A stretch of DNA of 64,000 nucleotides from Tepidisphaera sp. (GTDB lineage Bacteria > Planctomycetota > Phycisphaerae > Phycisphaerales > UBA1924): the NCBI GenBank assembly GCA_016124375.1, contig WGNV01000010.1:62001-126000 (forward strand), read 5' to 3'. Made by a program: the position numbers and the translations under genes. Numbering within the stretch: position 1 is the first letter of the stretch; each line of letters opens with the position of its first letter. Of this stretch, positions 1 to 10,782 are shown in pieces. The notes under the pieces are model-generated. The model searched no databases, was not told the origin of the DNA, and saw only the letters and a program-made list of their open reading frames with translations.

Positions 1-1434
1 AGCCCGGGCGTCACCACCCAAGCCGTGCTCTTCGATGCCGGCCGCGGACCGGAGGTCTTCGTCGGAGGCCGAATTTCCGCATTCAGCGTCGCCTCTACGA
101 CGCAGCCGGTCCTCTCCGTTCCGACACAAGGCTACGTGCGCATCCCCCAAGCCGGCCCCAACGCGGGCCGCGTGCTGGAGGGGGGCGAAGGCCTCGGCTT
201 CTCACCGGCGTATTTCTCCGGACCCCCACGCCTCGGCATGCGGAAAGTCTTCTTTGCTGGCCGCGAGCAACTGGCGTTCACTGGCAACGTCTTCTCGGGT
301 GGCGGCATCCCCAGTGGTTCCTATGCCCTCTTCGATGGACAGACCTGGACCGTGAATCCGCAGTACCAGTACTCTTCGTTCCTGGACATCCTCCCAGTCA
401 ACGACGCTGGCAACGAGCGACTGCTCGTCGCCACCTTCTCCGAACACCTCGGCTTTGTCGTCCCCGGCTCGCCACATGTCGCGCCGTACTCCACCAACGC
501 CCCGGGCTTTACCGGGGCTGTCACGATGCTCTTCTTCGACGACGGCAACACCAACGGGCCGGTGCTGTACATTCTTGATCAAAGCCGTCTCATCCGCCGG
601 GTGAATGGCCAATGGCAGACCCTGCTCTCCACGGGGCAGCCCGGCGCTCTGCTGGTTGCCGATCTTGGCGCCGGCCCGCAACTGTTTCTTGCAGGCCTGG
701 TCAACGGCATTCCCGGCGTCGGCGTCTGGAACGGCTCCAGCTTCGAACTTCTCGACTCTCAAACGTTCCCCAGTGCGCCCACATCACTCGCCCTGCACGA
801 CGACGGCTCCGGCCCCGCCATCTATGCCGGGTTCAACGGCATCCTGCGCCTTAGCTCCGGGGCCGCGACCGGACGCGTCGCCAAGTTCGATGGCACGCAC
901 TGGTCCGCGCTTGGCCACGGGCTTACGAACGGGTCGGTTCGCCTCGCCATGCAGTCTTTCGACGACGGCTCCGGCCCCGCCCTCTACGTTGCGGGCGACT
1001 TCCTCACCGCGGGCGACCGCCCCTCGCGCGGGTTTGCCCGCTGGCACGCCAATCAATGGGAGCCCGTGCTCGACATAAACCCCCAGTCCACCGCCCTCGA
1101 GCTTTCCCTCGCCACGCTGGGCGACTCGCTCTACCTCGCGGGCTACCTCGCCGATAGCGGTCTCCGCCTACCCGGGGCATCCATGGACACCGCCAGCAAC
1201 ATCATTACCGCGGGCAATCTTCTCGCCATCCGCCGCTGCCCGCCCGCGTGCTTCCCGGATCTCAACCGCGACGGCGCGGTGGATCAGGGTGATGTGGACT
1301 ACCTGATCAACGCCGTCTCCGGCGGCGACAACCCCACCGGCGCCAACCTTGATCTCAACAGCGACGACGTTGTCGATCAAGCCGACGTCGATGTCCTTGT
1401 CAACGTCGTCGCTGGGGCGCCGTGCGGCAACTAA
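1..1434 (+). CDS. Secreted repeat protein with C-terminal dockerin-like domain (5' end outside window)
   Basis: The frame is open from base 1, so the listed GTG at 25 is internal and the N-terminus lies outside the window; about 477 residues are visible. The body repeats blocks of the type 'DDGSGPALYVAGDF', each followed by a 'W.G..W' stretch, which suggests a beta-propeller-like fold built from imperfect repeats. The last ~65 residues form a dockerin-like module: two Asp-rich calcium-loop repeats (DLNRDGAVDQGDVDYL and DLNSDDVVDQADVDVL), introduced by 'CPPACFPD' and closed by 'AGAPC'. This fits the planctomycete GC-type dockerin proteins as I know them. It is a tandem paralogue of the next gene. 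A secreted or surface location is inferred; substrate and partner are unknown. Confidence 0.85.
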   Translation, partial: SPGVTTQAVLFDAGRGPEVFVGGRISAFSVASTTQPVLSVPTQGYVRIPQAGPNAGRVLEGGEGLGFSPAYFSGPPRLGMRKVFFAGREQLAFTGNVFSGGGIPSGSYALFDGQTWTVNPQYQYSSFLDILPVNDAGNERLLVATFSEHLGFVVPGSPHVAPYSTNAPGFTGAVTMLFFDDGNTNGPVLYILDQSRLIRRVNGQWQTLLSTGQPGALLVADLGAGPQLFLAGLVNGIPGVGVWNGSSFELLDSQTFPSAPTSLALHDDGSGPAIYAGFNGILRLSSGAATGRVAKFDGTHWSALGHGLTNGSVRLAMQSFDDGSGPALYVAGDFLTAGDRPSRGFARWHANQWEPVLDINPQSTALELSLATLGDSLYLAGYLADSGLRLPGASMDTASNIITAGNLLAIRRCPPACFPDLNRDGAVDQGDVDYLINAVSGGDNPTGANLDLNSDDVVDQADVDVLVNVVAGAPCGN

Positions 1435-1682
1435 TTCCGCAACCTTTCAGCGCGCCAATCGGTACACCCATCATTCGATCGTGCGTTTTCCGGCTCCTGA
1501 ACGTGCAACTCCGGTTACCCCCGCGCTGCAGGAATGCCCTGTGCTCGCTACGAGTCGCGCAGACAAGCGATCGCTTTTCCGCAGTCACCCACTCCAGTCC
1601 AGCCGAGGACGAACGGGGCGAGCAAGGTCAGGTCTTGGGATGTCGCCCCTCGGAACACCGCGAAAGCTCTAGGAATCAGCGT

Positions 1683-4262
1683 ATGAGCAATCAGTTCCGA
1701 GGTGTGTCAACTTGCGTGTTCATCGCCATATCGGCGGCCATCAGTCCGCTCGCACCGGCGCAGCCCTGCGGGCTTCGAGCCGACTTCGGCCCCGGGGTGA
1801 CCGGGCTCCCCCCCAACTACGTACCTTCTCCTCCGACGATCAATAGCCTTGCCGTTCACGACGACGGCAGCGGTCCGGCCTTGTATCTCTGCGGCTACGC
1901 GTTTTCCTTCGGCCAGGCCGACCCCGCGGGCGTTTCTCATTCGGTCGGACGAATTCGCGGCATGACGGCCGAAAGCGTCGGGTACCGAACCGATGGCGTC
2001 GCTCTTGCTGCCGCGAGCCTCGACCTGCAGTCCAACCTTCCCGGCGGCCCTCGACTTTACGTCACCGGCCCGGGGTTCGCCGCGCGCAACGCTGGCGGCG
2101 GCGCCATCACGAATATCGCCATGTGGGACGGGCAGCAGTGGAACTCGGTCGGGACCTTGGCCCCGCCCGGCAGAGCCCTCGCGGTATTTGATGACGGTCA
2201 CGGCGGCGGCACGCAACTTTACGTCGCGGGTGATCCCCTGGACCCTTCCGGTAGCCTGGTCTCACGCTGGAATGGTGTTGCATGGGAGGTACTCCCGCCC
2301 CCCGCGCCTTCCGGGACCAATGTCGTAGGCCGCGCGTTGACCGTGTTCGACGATGGCTCCGGCCCCGCGCTGTATCTCGCCGGTGCCTTTGGCGCCACCG
2401 ATTCGGATCTCTCAGGCCTCGCGAAATGGAACGGGCAGGGGTGGGAGGTGCTTCACGCGCCGGCGACCGGCGCATCTCTTTCCAGTCTTGCAGTCTTCCA
2501 GAACAAACTTTACGTTGCCGGCTCGTTCTCTCTCCCGGAACCCGGCAAGGGCGGAATCGCTGCCCGAAACCCGGACGGAACCTGGTCCGGCATTGGTGCC
2601 TCGACCCAAACATTTGGAATCCTTCTTCCGACGCTCAGCGTCGCGTCCGACGCCAACGGGTTAGCCTTGTACATCGGCAATCTCGCCTGGATGCCGAATG
2701 GCGTCGGATCCGCATCTGTCTCCGGCTGCTTCCTCCGTTACGACGGCTCGTCGGTCACCTCACCCGTTCGCACCTACTGGTCTCTCTCATCAAGCAACGG
2801 CGCCGGACGCGGCTACTGCGTGGCGGCCTACAACGCTGGCGACGCCCCGTCGCTCTACCTCGCCGGGAACTTCAGTGCCTATTCCACCGGAACTCCCCAG
2901 ACACTGCCCCTGACCTCCGCCGCGTACTCCATCGTTCGAATTCCTCAAAGCGGCCGACAGGCGGGTCATATCCTGGAGCTCGGAACCGGTGTAAATACTG
3001 GTATCTTCTTGACCGGAGAGTTTAACAACAATCGACCAAACATGCTTAAGGTTCGATTCCAAGGGCGCGACCAGTTAGCGTTCTTTGGGGGCATCGGGGG
3101 CGGGGGGGGCGAGCCAAGTTTCGGATACGTGCTCTTCGACGGCGAGCACTGGACGACCAACCCCCAACGCGTGCAGGGAACATCCGCGGGACCATTGTTT
3201 GTTGCCGGCGTGCCCGCGCAGGTCGACGGCGAAGAACGAATGCTGCTCGCTTCAACCGAGTCTAGTAGCCTCGGATACATCATCCCGGGCTCAACCATGT
3301 TCACCGCCTACGGCCCCAGTGTCTTTGGCGCCTCGCAGGCGCGATCCCTGCAGTTCTTCGACGATGGCACCACCAACGGTCCCGTGCTCTACATGTCCGG
3401 CACCTCCCGCATCAGCCGGCTGATCAATGGCTTTTGGCGAGATCTACCGACGACTCACTCCACTAACTCCATGCTGATAGGCGATCTGGGTGACGGCCAA
3501 CGCCTCTACGCCGGCGTCTTGGACTTCGGCGCGGCGGGCGTCAGCGTCTGGAACGGCTCCGACCTCGTTCTGATGGGCACGCCGGGAGAACTCCCCGCCG
3601 GTCCCACGACGTTGGTCATCCACGACGATGGCCTCGGCCCGCGCCTGTACGCCACGTTCCCCGGCGCAGGCCAGTCTCAAGGCCGCACCCTAAACCGAAT
3701 CGCGGTTCTTGAGGGCCAGCACTGGCAGCCTCTGGGCGAGGGACTCGTCGGAGGAACCTCTATCATCGCCCTGGCATCCTTTGATGACGGCAGCGGCCCA
3801 TCCCTCTACGCCGCGGGTGACTTCACGGCCGCAGGATCCACTCCGAGCAAAGGCTTCGCTCGATGGCACAACAACGCTTGGGAGCCCGTGCTCGACATCA
3901 ATAATCGCAACGATGGCACTCACTACTACGACTTCTCTCTCGCAACCCTCGGCGATTGCCTCTATGTCTTCGGCAGGTTTGCGACTACCGGTCTGCGTCC
4001 CGCCGGAGCGCCCATCGACATTTCCAGCAATGCCATCTTGGGCGAAAACCTCATCGCCATCCGCCGCTGCCCGCCCGCGTGCTTCCCGGATCTCAACTGC
4101 GACGGCGCGGTGGATCAGGGTGATGTGGACTACCTGATCAACGCAGTCTCCGGCGGCGACAACCCTGCCGGCGCCAACCTTGATCTCAACAGCGACGACG
4201 TCGTCGATCAAGCCGACGTCGACGAGCTCGTCAACGTCATTGCTGGGGCGCCGTGCCAGTAG
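1683..4262 (+). CDS. Secreted repeat protein with C-terminal dockerin-like domain, full length
   Basis: 859 residues from the ATG at 1683. The track's start at 1422 was rejected because the extension has no protein character, whereas 1683 begins a signal peptide (basic start, then 'CVFIAISAAISPLAPAQP'). The body has repeated 'DDGSGPALYLAG' blocks with 'W.G..WE.L' motifs, as in the upstream paralogue but longer. The C-terminus carries 'CPPACFPDLNCDGAVD' and a second Asp-rich loop, ending 'AGAPCQ', so it is a dockerin-like calcium-binding pair. The last ~200 bases are almost identical to the upstream gene while the bodies have diverged. Export is well supported; the function is unknown. Confidence 0.88.
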   Translation: MSNQFRGVSTCVFIAISAAISPLAPAQPCGLRADFGPGVTGLPPNYVPSPPTINSLAVHDDGSGPALYLCGYAFSFGQADPAGVSHSVGRIRGMTAESVGYRTDGVALAAASLDLQSNLPGGPRLYVTGPGFAARNAGGGAITNIAMWDGQQWNSVGTLAPPGRALAVFDDGHGGGTQLYVAGDPLDPSGSLVSRWNGVAWEVLPPPAPSGTNVVGRALTVFDDGSGPALYLAGAFGATDSDLSGLAKWNGQGWEVLHAPATGASLSSLAVFQNKLYVAGSFSLPEPGKGGIAARNPDGTWSGIGASTQTFGILLPTLSVASDANGLALYIGNLAWMPNGVGSASVSGCFLRYDGSSVTSPVRTYWSLSSSNGAGRGYCVAAYNAGDAPSLYLAGNFSAYSTGTPQTLPLTSAAYSIVRIPQSGRQAGHILELGTGVNTGIFLTGEFNNNRPNMLKVRFQGRDQLAFFGGIGGGGGEPSFGYVLFDGEHWTTNPQRVQGTSAGPLFVAGVPAQVDGEERMLLASTESSSLGYIIPGSTMFTAYGPSVFGASQARSLQFFDDGTTNGPVLYMSGTSRISRLINGFWRDLPTTHSTNSMLIGDLGDGQRLYAGVLDFGAAGVSVWNGSDLVLMGTPGELPAGPTTLVIHDDGLGPRLYATFPGAGQSQGRTLNRIAVLEGQHWQPLGEGLVGGTSIIALASFDDGSGPSLYAAGDFTAAGSTPSKGFARWHNNAWEPVLDINNRNDGTHYYDFSLATLGDCLYVFGRFATTGLRPAGAPIDISSNAILGENLIAIRRCPPACFPDLNCDGAVDQGDVDYLINAVSGGDNPAGANLDLNSDDVVDQADVDELVNVIAGAPCQ

Positions 4263-4282
4263 GCGAGCCGCGTTGTTCCGGC

Positions 4283-5227
4283 TCAGGGCGCCGGGTGCTT
4301 GGGCTTTTCGCCGCTCAACACCCGCCACAAGTCCTTGACGACCCAGCTCATGTTAACATGAGCCGCGGCGGTGCTGGCCGCCAGGTGCGGGGCGAGGTGA
4401 GCGTTGGGCACGCCCAGCAGCGGATAGTCTGCCCCGAAGGGCTCGGGGTCGTGCACGTCGAGCATTGCCCGTGCTGCCGGGTTCGCTTTCAGGAACGCGG
4501 CCAGTGCGGCCGGATCCAGCACGAAGCCCCGCGCCGTGTTGAGCAGCAAGACGCTGGGCCGGGCCATCGCCAGGAACGCCTCGTTCACAAAGTGCCGATT
4601 TTCGGGGCGATTATCGATGTGCACCGTCACGATGTCTGCCCGCTTCATGAGCTCGGGCAGTTTCGCCGGGATCGCCCCGTGCCGCTTCTCGGGGCTGATC
4701 CGCAGCAGATCGTGGTACAGCACCTCCATGCCGTAGCCCGCGGCGATCTTGGCGACCCGCCGGCCGACCCTGCCCAAGCCCAGAATACCCATGGTCAGTT
4801 CGCTGAACTGCGCCGGTGCTTCAAGCTCACGCCGCAACTCGTTCCATCGCTGCGCCGAGATGTGCGAATCCAAAAACAGCCTTGGCCGCAGCGCGTCGTG
4901 CAGCAGCGCGAAGACGTATTCCGAGACCGCGACGGAGTTGGCGTCGGGCGTGTGGACGACCTCGATGCCCCGCCGCCGGCACTCTGCGACGTCGATCCGT
5001 TCGAGCGCCACCCCTGCCCGCGCGACGCAGCGCAGCTTGGGGGCCTTATCGAGGAATGCGCCGTCCACCCGTGTGTAGGTGCGCACGACGATGGCCTCGG
5101 CCTTGGCGAGGTGCTCGTCGAACTCGGGCTTGGTGAAGTGGCAGGCGACGAGATCGCACGACTCCCGCAACCACGCGGCAGCCGCCGGATCCAAATCCTC
5201 GGTCTGGAGCACAAAGGGCCGGGCCAT
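4283..5227 (-). CDS. D-isomer specific 2-hydroxyacid dehydrogenase family protein
   Basis: 314 residues, normal for the family, which performs NAD(P)-dependent reduction or oxidation of 2-keto/2-hydroxy acids. The cofactor fold is visible as 'GILGLGRVGRRVAK' near residue 145. The catalytic Arg is in 'LLNTARG', the acidic partner in 'DVHDPEPF' and the catalytic His in 'LAPHLAAST'. The N-terminal half is the usual substrate-domain Rossmann fold. It resembles SerA/GhrA-type enzymes but lacks the regulatory ACT domain of long SerA, so the substrate cannot be assigned. It lies 74 bp downstream of the SPFH gene on the same strand and could be co-transcribed with it. Confidence 0.9.
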   Translation of the reverse strand: MARPFVLQTEDLDPAAAAWLRESCDLVACHFTKPEFDEHLAKAEAIVVRTYTRVDGAFLDKAPKLRCVARAGVALERIDVAECRRRGIEVVHTPDANSVAVSEYVFALLHDALRPRLFLDSHISAQRWNELRRELEAPAQFSELTMGILGLGRVGRRVAKIAAGYGMEVLYHDLLRISPEKRHGAIPAKLPELMKRADIVTVHIDNRPENRHFVNEAFLAMARPSVLLLNTARGFVLDPAALAAFLKANPAARAMLDVHDPEPFGADYPLLGVPNAHLAPHLAASTAAAHVNMSWVVKDLWRVLSGEKPKHPAP

Positions 5228-5301
5228 GAAGGCGAACCGTAGGCGGTGCGCACGCGCGTGCCACCGATGAAGCCGCCCCGGCTTTCTCCGCGATCTGTCG
5301 C

Positions 5302-7041
5302 CTACTGGCCCGTCGCGGCCGGCGGCTGCGCGGGCTTCATGACCGGCGTCTGCGACGCCCCCGGGCCCTCGTCTTTCCCCATCATGTTGTCCAGCATCGT
5401 GCTCATCAGCAGGTTTCCCGCGTCGGCGTTGTGTGCGCCGCCCGTGCCGCCCGTCATCAGGATCCGGGGCGTGATCTGGATGTTTCGCTCGCCGACGATC
5501 TTGAGCATCTCGATGGCCGCGGCGTTGCTCTTGCCGATCTGATTCGCGATCTGCTCGTACGCCTTGGCCTGTGCCTCGGCCTTGATCGCGATCGCCTGGG
5601 CTTCCGCGTTGGCCTCGACGATCTTCTGCTTTTGTGCCTCGCTCGCGATCTTTACCGAGTAGGTCGCCGTCGCCAGTTTCTTCTCTTCGTCAGATTCCTG
5701 GGTGGTGCGGGCGAGCTGCTTCTTTTGCTCGGCCGCCCGCTGCTGCTCCTGAAAGGTCAGTTGCTCCTGCTTGGCGATCTCCCGGTCGGTCTGCGTCTTG
5801 AGGAGCGCCCCGAGGGTTTCTTCATCGCCCACGTTGCCGATGCGCACCGCGGTCACCGTCACGCCGAAGCGTGCCATCTGCTTGGCGAGCGACTCCAGGC
5901 TCTGCGTTTCCTGCTGCGAGCGCTGCTGCACGTAGTCCAGGGCCTTCACGTTCTCCGCGTGATTGCGGAAGATCGCCCGCACTGCGCTGTTCAGCGCATT
6001 GCGAAAGCGCGGCCCTTCGTCATCGCCCAGCTTGGCCGCCACGATCGGCGCGTGCTCGGGCTCGATCACGTATTCGACGCGTACGTCGACCGGAAACGTG
6101 AACCCGTCGCTGGTGCGGACCGTGATTCCCCGTTCTTCGGTCATGGGGTCGTGCGCCGCCACCACGCCGCCGCCCTTGGGGTTGCGCTGGTCGGCGCCTT
6201 CCGAATATGCCGGGTTGGTCGCTGCCGACGCGGTGTAGTGGGCGATCATCTGCGTCGTCCAGATTTCAGTGACCGAATAGGCGTCGGTGTTGAGGGGATA
6301 CTTGCCGGGGGGCAGCACCTTGGCCCGCACGCCCATCTCGCGCTCGCCGGCCAGGCGAAGCTGCGAGCCGTCCGTTCCCGCGTCCACCTTGCCTTCCACC
6401 AGCGCCCCCATCTCCCCCTTCACCGCGATCGTGGGCGCTTCGCCGTAGTTCGCCTTCAGCACCGCCACCTCGCCGGGGGCCACTTCCGTCTGCTTGGTCA
6501 TCTTCACCCGATACAACTCGGTGTTAAGTCGATACTTGCCCGGGGGCAGCACCGTCGCCTGCTTGCCCTTGTATCCCTTGCCCGCCGTGAGAAAGTACTT
6601 TGCGTCCAGCATCTGCTGCACCTGGTCGGGAGCCCAATCCGGCGCAAACAGCTGCCCGGCGGGCAGCGGCAACCCGTCGGCCGTCTCCACCAGCCCCAGC
6701 TCGTCGCTCTGCACTTCGACCAGCGGCACTGTCTTCACGGTGTACAGCACGGGCCAGTAACCAAAGTGCAAACCGGGGGCGAGCACCTCGGCCTGCACGC
6801 CCTTCTCGCCATCCGTGGCGATGATCTTTCCGCCGGCGAGATTGCCGCCGATCGCGTTCCGCGTCACGATGCCCACCTGGTTGGCCCCGACGTTCGTGAC
6901 GCTGCCGAACACAAACCCGACCAGAAAAACCACGATGGCCAGGAGCGCGCCGGCCGCCCGCAGGGGCCCGGCCGCCCGCATCGAGACGATCAGAATTCCC
7001 ACCGCCAGCACCAAGCCCAAAAACGTAATCGCAAGCGCCAT
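5302..7041 (-). CDS. SPFH/band 7 domain membrane protein (flotillin-like)
   Basis: 579 residues from the ATG at 7041, preceded by an AAAGGGGGG ribosome-binding site; the longer ORF start at 7158 adds a non-conserved stretch. The N-terminus has two close hydrophobic segments ('LGLVLAVGILIV' and 'GALLAIVVFLVGFVFG'). An SPFH domain follows ('GITVRTSDGFTFPVDVRVEYVI'), then a long Gln/Glu/Ala/Lys-rich coiled coil from about residue 420. The tail is Pro/Met rich. The first half contains two copies of a short 'VLPPGKY.LNT..Y.V' unit about 85 residues apart, an internal duplication. Such proteins scaffold membrane microdomains; the role here is inferred only from the fold. Confidence 0.88.
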   Translation of the reverse strand: MALAITFLGLVLAVGILIVSMRAAGPLRAAGALLAIVVFLVGFVFGSVTNVGANQVGIVTRNAIGGNLAGGKIIATDGEKGVQAEVLAPGLHFGYWPVLYTVKTVPLVEVQSDELGLVETADGLPLPAGQLFAPDWAPDQVQQMLDAKYFLTAGKGYKGKQATVLPPGKYRLNTELYRVKMTKQTEVAPGEVAVLKANYGEAPTIAVKGEMGALVEGKVDAGTDGSQLRLAGEREMGVRAKVLPPGKYPLNTDAYSVTEIWTTQMIAHYTASAATNPAYSEGADQRNPKGGGVVAAHDPMTEERGITVRTSDGFTFPVDVRVEYVIEPEHAPIVAAKLGDDEGPRFRNALNSAVRAIFRNHAENVKALDYVQQRSQQETQSLESLAKQMARFGVTVTAVRIGNVGDEETLGALLKTQTDREIAKQEQLTFQEQQRAAEQKKQLARTTQESDEEKKLATATYSVKIASEAQKQKIVEANAEAQAIAIKAEAQAKAYEQIANQIGKSNAAAIEMLKIVGERNIQITPRILMTGGTGGAHNADAGNLLMSTMLDNMMGKDEGPGASQTPVMKPAQPPAATGQ

Positions 7042-7346
7042 GAATACCCCCCCTTTGAGCCACTGCCGCTCGCGCCCGCCGCAGTCGCGGCGACCATCGG
7101 TCCGGCGGTGTCCACTCGTATCTATACATTCGTAATCCCCGCCCCGCCATTTCGACACCCGACAGCACGCGCGACCTGGCGGCCGCCGAAACCGCCGTCA
7201 CGCGTGTCGGGTCTAGTTCCCTGGCTTTTGTCGTGGCCCAGGGCTTTGGCCGGTGTCCGTCCCGATCTTCGCCGGCCCGGCGGCAACTGCCTGTCCCCTT
7301 TACTACCATCGGCCGTCCATCTTTTCACCCGTTCGAGGAGTCCCGC
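7042..7346. other. Divergent intergenic region between SPFH gene and asnS
   Basis: About 305 bp separating two divergently transcribed genes, so it should hold both promoters. I see the SPFH Shine-Dalgarno sequence just inside the left edge and GAGGAG just before asnS at 7335-7340. I could not pick out convincing -35/-10 boxes, and ORFs crossing the region are frame shadows. Confidence 0.5.
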
Positions 7347-8882
<1,536 letters not shown>

Positions 8883-9092
8883 TCCCCCGCAGCCCCCTGC
8901 CCCCCGCCCATGCTTCCAAACAGAGCGCCCGCGGCGCCTTTGGGTGGCCCGGCGGTCCCCGCCGGTCTTCATCGTGCCACGCACCGCACTCCGGCCATGG
9001 GCGCACCCCCGCGCGTGCCCACGAGCGCGGCTCCGCGGCCGCCGCGGTGGGCGGCCATCACCGAGTCTGGGCCGCCCGCGTGCCGGGGTACG

Positions 9093-9476
9093 ATGATTCG
9101 CGATGCACGTTCGCGCCCGCCCTCCCCGGAGCCCCCGCCGGTGCCCACCGCCCCGCCACGCATCACGCCCCTCACCACGGTGCTCGCGCTGGTGCTGCTG
9201 GCCTCATCGGTCGCGGCCGCGTTGGCGTTGCCGCGTGCGCAGTTCGCCGATCCGGCCGACCAGCCCGGCCTCTACGTGCTGGCGGCGGTCCTGGGCGTGG
9301 CCGCGGTCGTCGTGGGCGGGGTGCTTTATAACAGGATCGACCCCCAGCCCAATCGCTGGGCGGCGGTCATCGGCGGGTTCTTCGCCGGCGTGCTCGCCAT
9401 CTTCGTCCTGACCGTGCTGACCTGGGCGGCGATCATCGCGTACATCCTCTTCGCCGCGCGCAACATCGTGTGCTAG
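9093..9476 (+). CDS. Small hydrophobic membrane protein, unknown function
   Basis: 127 residues from the ATG at 9093; the 188-aa ORF begins earlier, but its first 61 residues are Pro/Arg-rich and look like untranslated leader. The N-terminus is Pro-rich and cytoplasmic-like ('RPPSPEPPPVPTAPP'). Three hydrophobic segments follow: 'TVLALVLLASSVAAALAL', 'YVLAAVLGVAAVVVGGVL' and 'FAGVLAIFVLTVLTWAAIIAYILF'. No catalytic motif is visible and I do not recognise the family. The next small membrane gene follows after 78 bp on the same strand. Confidence 0.6.
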   Translation: MIRDARSRPPSPEPPPVPTAPPRITPLTTVLALVLLASSVAAALALPRAQFADPADQPGLYVLAAVLGVAAVVVGGVLYNRIDPQPNRWAAVIGGFFAGVLAIFVLTVLTWAAIIAYILFAARNIVC

Positions 9477-9554
9477 CCCGCCCGCCGGGGCGTGGTAGTA
9501 TGCGGCGGCGAGAGGGGCGCGGGGCCGCCCGCGGCCGCCGCAAAGGAAGCTCGC

Positions 9555-9842
9555 ATGTTCATCGCTCCTCACAACACCCCGCGCCGGCTCTGGGCCGGGC
9601 TGGCGTGCCTGAGCGCCGCGGGGTTCGTGCTCGACGGGGCGGTCTTCGTCGGCTGCACGCTGGCGGCCGGGCGGGTCATGGGCTTTGCCGATCCGCACCA
9701 CCCCTCGCCGACGGCGACGCAAGCCCTGATGGCCCTGCTCGCCGTCTTTGTCGCGTGGAGGCTGCTGGTGTGGCCGGCGCGGTGGGCGGTTGCGCGTGCG
9801 AAAGCAGCGCTCATGGCCAGGGCGATGGGCACGGGCCGGTAG
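9555..9842 (+). CDS. Small membrane protein, unknown function
   Basis: 95 residues from the ATG at 9555, chosen because AAAGGAAG lies five bases upstream; the ORF's GTG at 9492 has no such site. Two hydrophobic stretches are visible, 'LACLSAAGFVLDGAVFVGCTLAA' and 'ALMALLAVFVAWRLLVW', with a basic C-terminus. No family recognised. It probably shares a transcript with the preceding small membrane gene, and a 21-bp tandem repeat starts 20 bp after its stop. Confidence 0.55.
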   Translation: MFIAPHNTPRRLWAGLACLSAAGFVLDGAVFVGCTLAAGRVMGFADPHHPSPTATQALMALLAVFVAWRLLVWPARWAVARAKAALMARAMGTGR

Positions 9843-9861
9843 CGAACACCGGCGGATGAAC

Positions 9862-9955
9862 CGTTCGCAGGGCAGAGCGGCTCGTTCGCACCTGCGAACG
9901 CCGCGTTCGCAGGTGACAACGCCGCGTTCGCACGTGCAAATGTCGTTTTGCGCAC
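9862..9955. repeat. 21-bp tandem repeat array (CGTTCGCA...)
   Basis: Four units begin CGTTCGCA at 9862, 9883, 9904 and 9925 (exact 21-bp register), and a decayed partial fifth starts at 9944. The second halves vary but units 2-4 keep the CCTG/GGTG/CGTG core. It lies between two plus-strand genes. A 21-bp unit keeps frame, so antisense ORFs show a seven-residue repeat, but no convincing gene covers it. Confidence 0.8.
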
Positions 9956-10054
9956 GGCCATGAAAAAACGCGGGAGGCGTTGAAGGCCGCTTCGCCCGCC
10001 GCCGGTCTCTCTTTCGTGTCGGGCGATCTCTCCCGGCGCAGCAAGGAGCACCCC

Positions 10055-10720
10055 GTGGCCGCGACCTATATCCCTTCGCGCGATTCGGAGCTGGACACCT
10101 GGGCCCTCAACTTCAAGACCCTCATCGCGGCCACGCCCGGCAACTACGGGCTGGCGGCCCCGGACGCGACCGCCATCTCCGCCGCCTACGCCACCTGGAA
10201 CGCCGCGTATCTCGCCGCCAGCAACCCCACGACGCGCACCGTCGCGACAGTGGCGACCAAGAACGCCCAGAAGGCGAATCTATTAACAGTGGTCCGCGGC
10301 TACGCGGCCACCATCCGCGTGAACAAAGGCGTGAGCAACGCCCTCAAGCTCGGGGTGGGGCTGCACGTGCCCGACCTGCAGCCAACGCCCGTGCCCGCCC
10401 CCGCCACCAAGCCGGTGCTGGCGATCGCCCGCATCGACCAGGGCTTTCAGGAAGTGCGCGCCACCGATGAAATGACCCCCAACAGCCGGGCCCGCCCCGT
10501 CGGCAGCGCGGGGATGCTCCTCTACCGCGCCGTCGGCCCCGCCGCGGTGAACGACCCGGGAGAGGCCACGTTCCTCACCTTCATCGGAAGGACCACCGCC
10601 ATCAGCGAGTTCGGCAGCGACGACAAGGGCAAGGTGGCCACCTACCTCGCACGCTGGACCAACGCCAAGGGCGAGGTGGGGCCGTGGAGCCAGGCGGTGA
10701 CGGCGTCGATCGCGGCGTGA
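10055..10720 (+). CDS. Conserved hypothetical protein, C-terminal fibronectin-III-like region
   Basis: 221 residues from the GTG at 10055, preceded by AAGGAG seven bases upstream; the track's start at 9980 lies outside the conserved part. The N-terminal ~120 residues are an Ala-rich helical domain starting 'YIPSRDSELDTWALNFKTLI'. A Pro linker ('PTPVPAPATKP') leads to a beta-rich C-terminal region ending '...YLARWTNAKGEVGPWSQAVTASI', typical of an FN3-like strand pattern. I recall similar planctomycete and Bacteroidetes proteins without known function. No signal peptide is visible, so it is probably cytoplasmic. Confidence 0.75.
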   Translation: MAATYIPSRDSELDTWALNFKTLIAATPGNYGLAAPDATAISAAYATWNAAYLAASNPTTRTVATVATKNAQKANLLTVVRGYAATIRVNKGVSNALKLGVGLHVPDLQPTPVPAPATKPVLAIARIDQGFQEVRATDEMTPNSRARPVGSAGMLLYRAVGPAAVNDPGEATFLTFIGRTTAISEFGSDDKGKVATYLARWTNAKGEVGPWSQAVTASIAA

Positions 10721-10782
10721 GGATGGGGACATGAATGCGGCATGCGGCCCGGGAGCGTCGGCGCTCGCCTCGGCCCCGCGGC

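Noticed and set aside
1422-1682. N-terminal extension of the second dockerin-like gene
   Set aside because: No signal peptide or conserved pattern; the ATG at 1683 starts a proper signal peptide.
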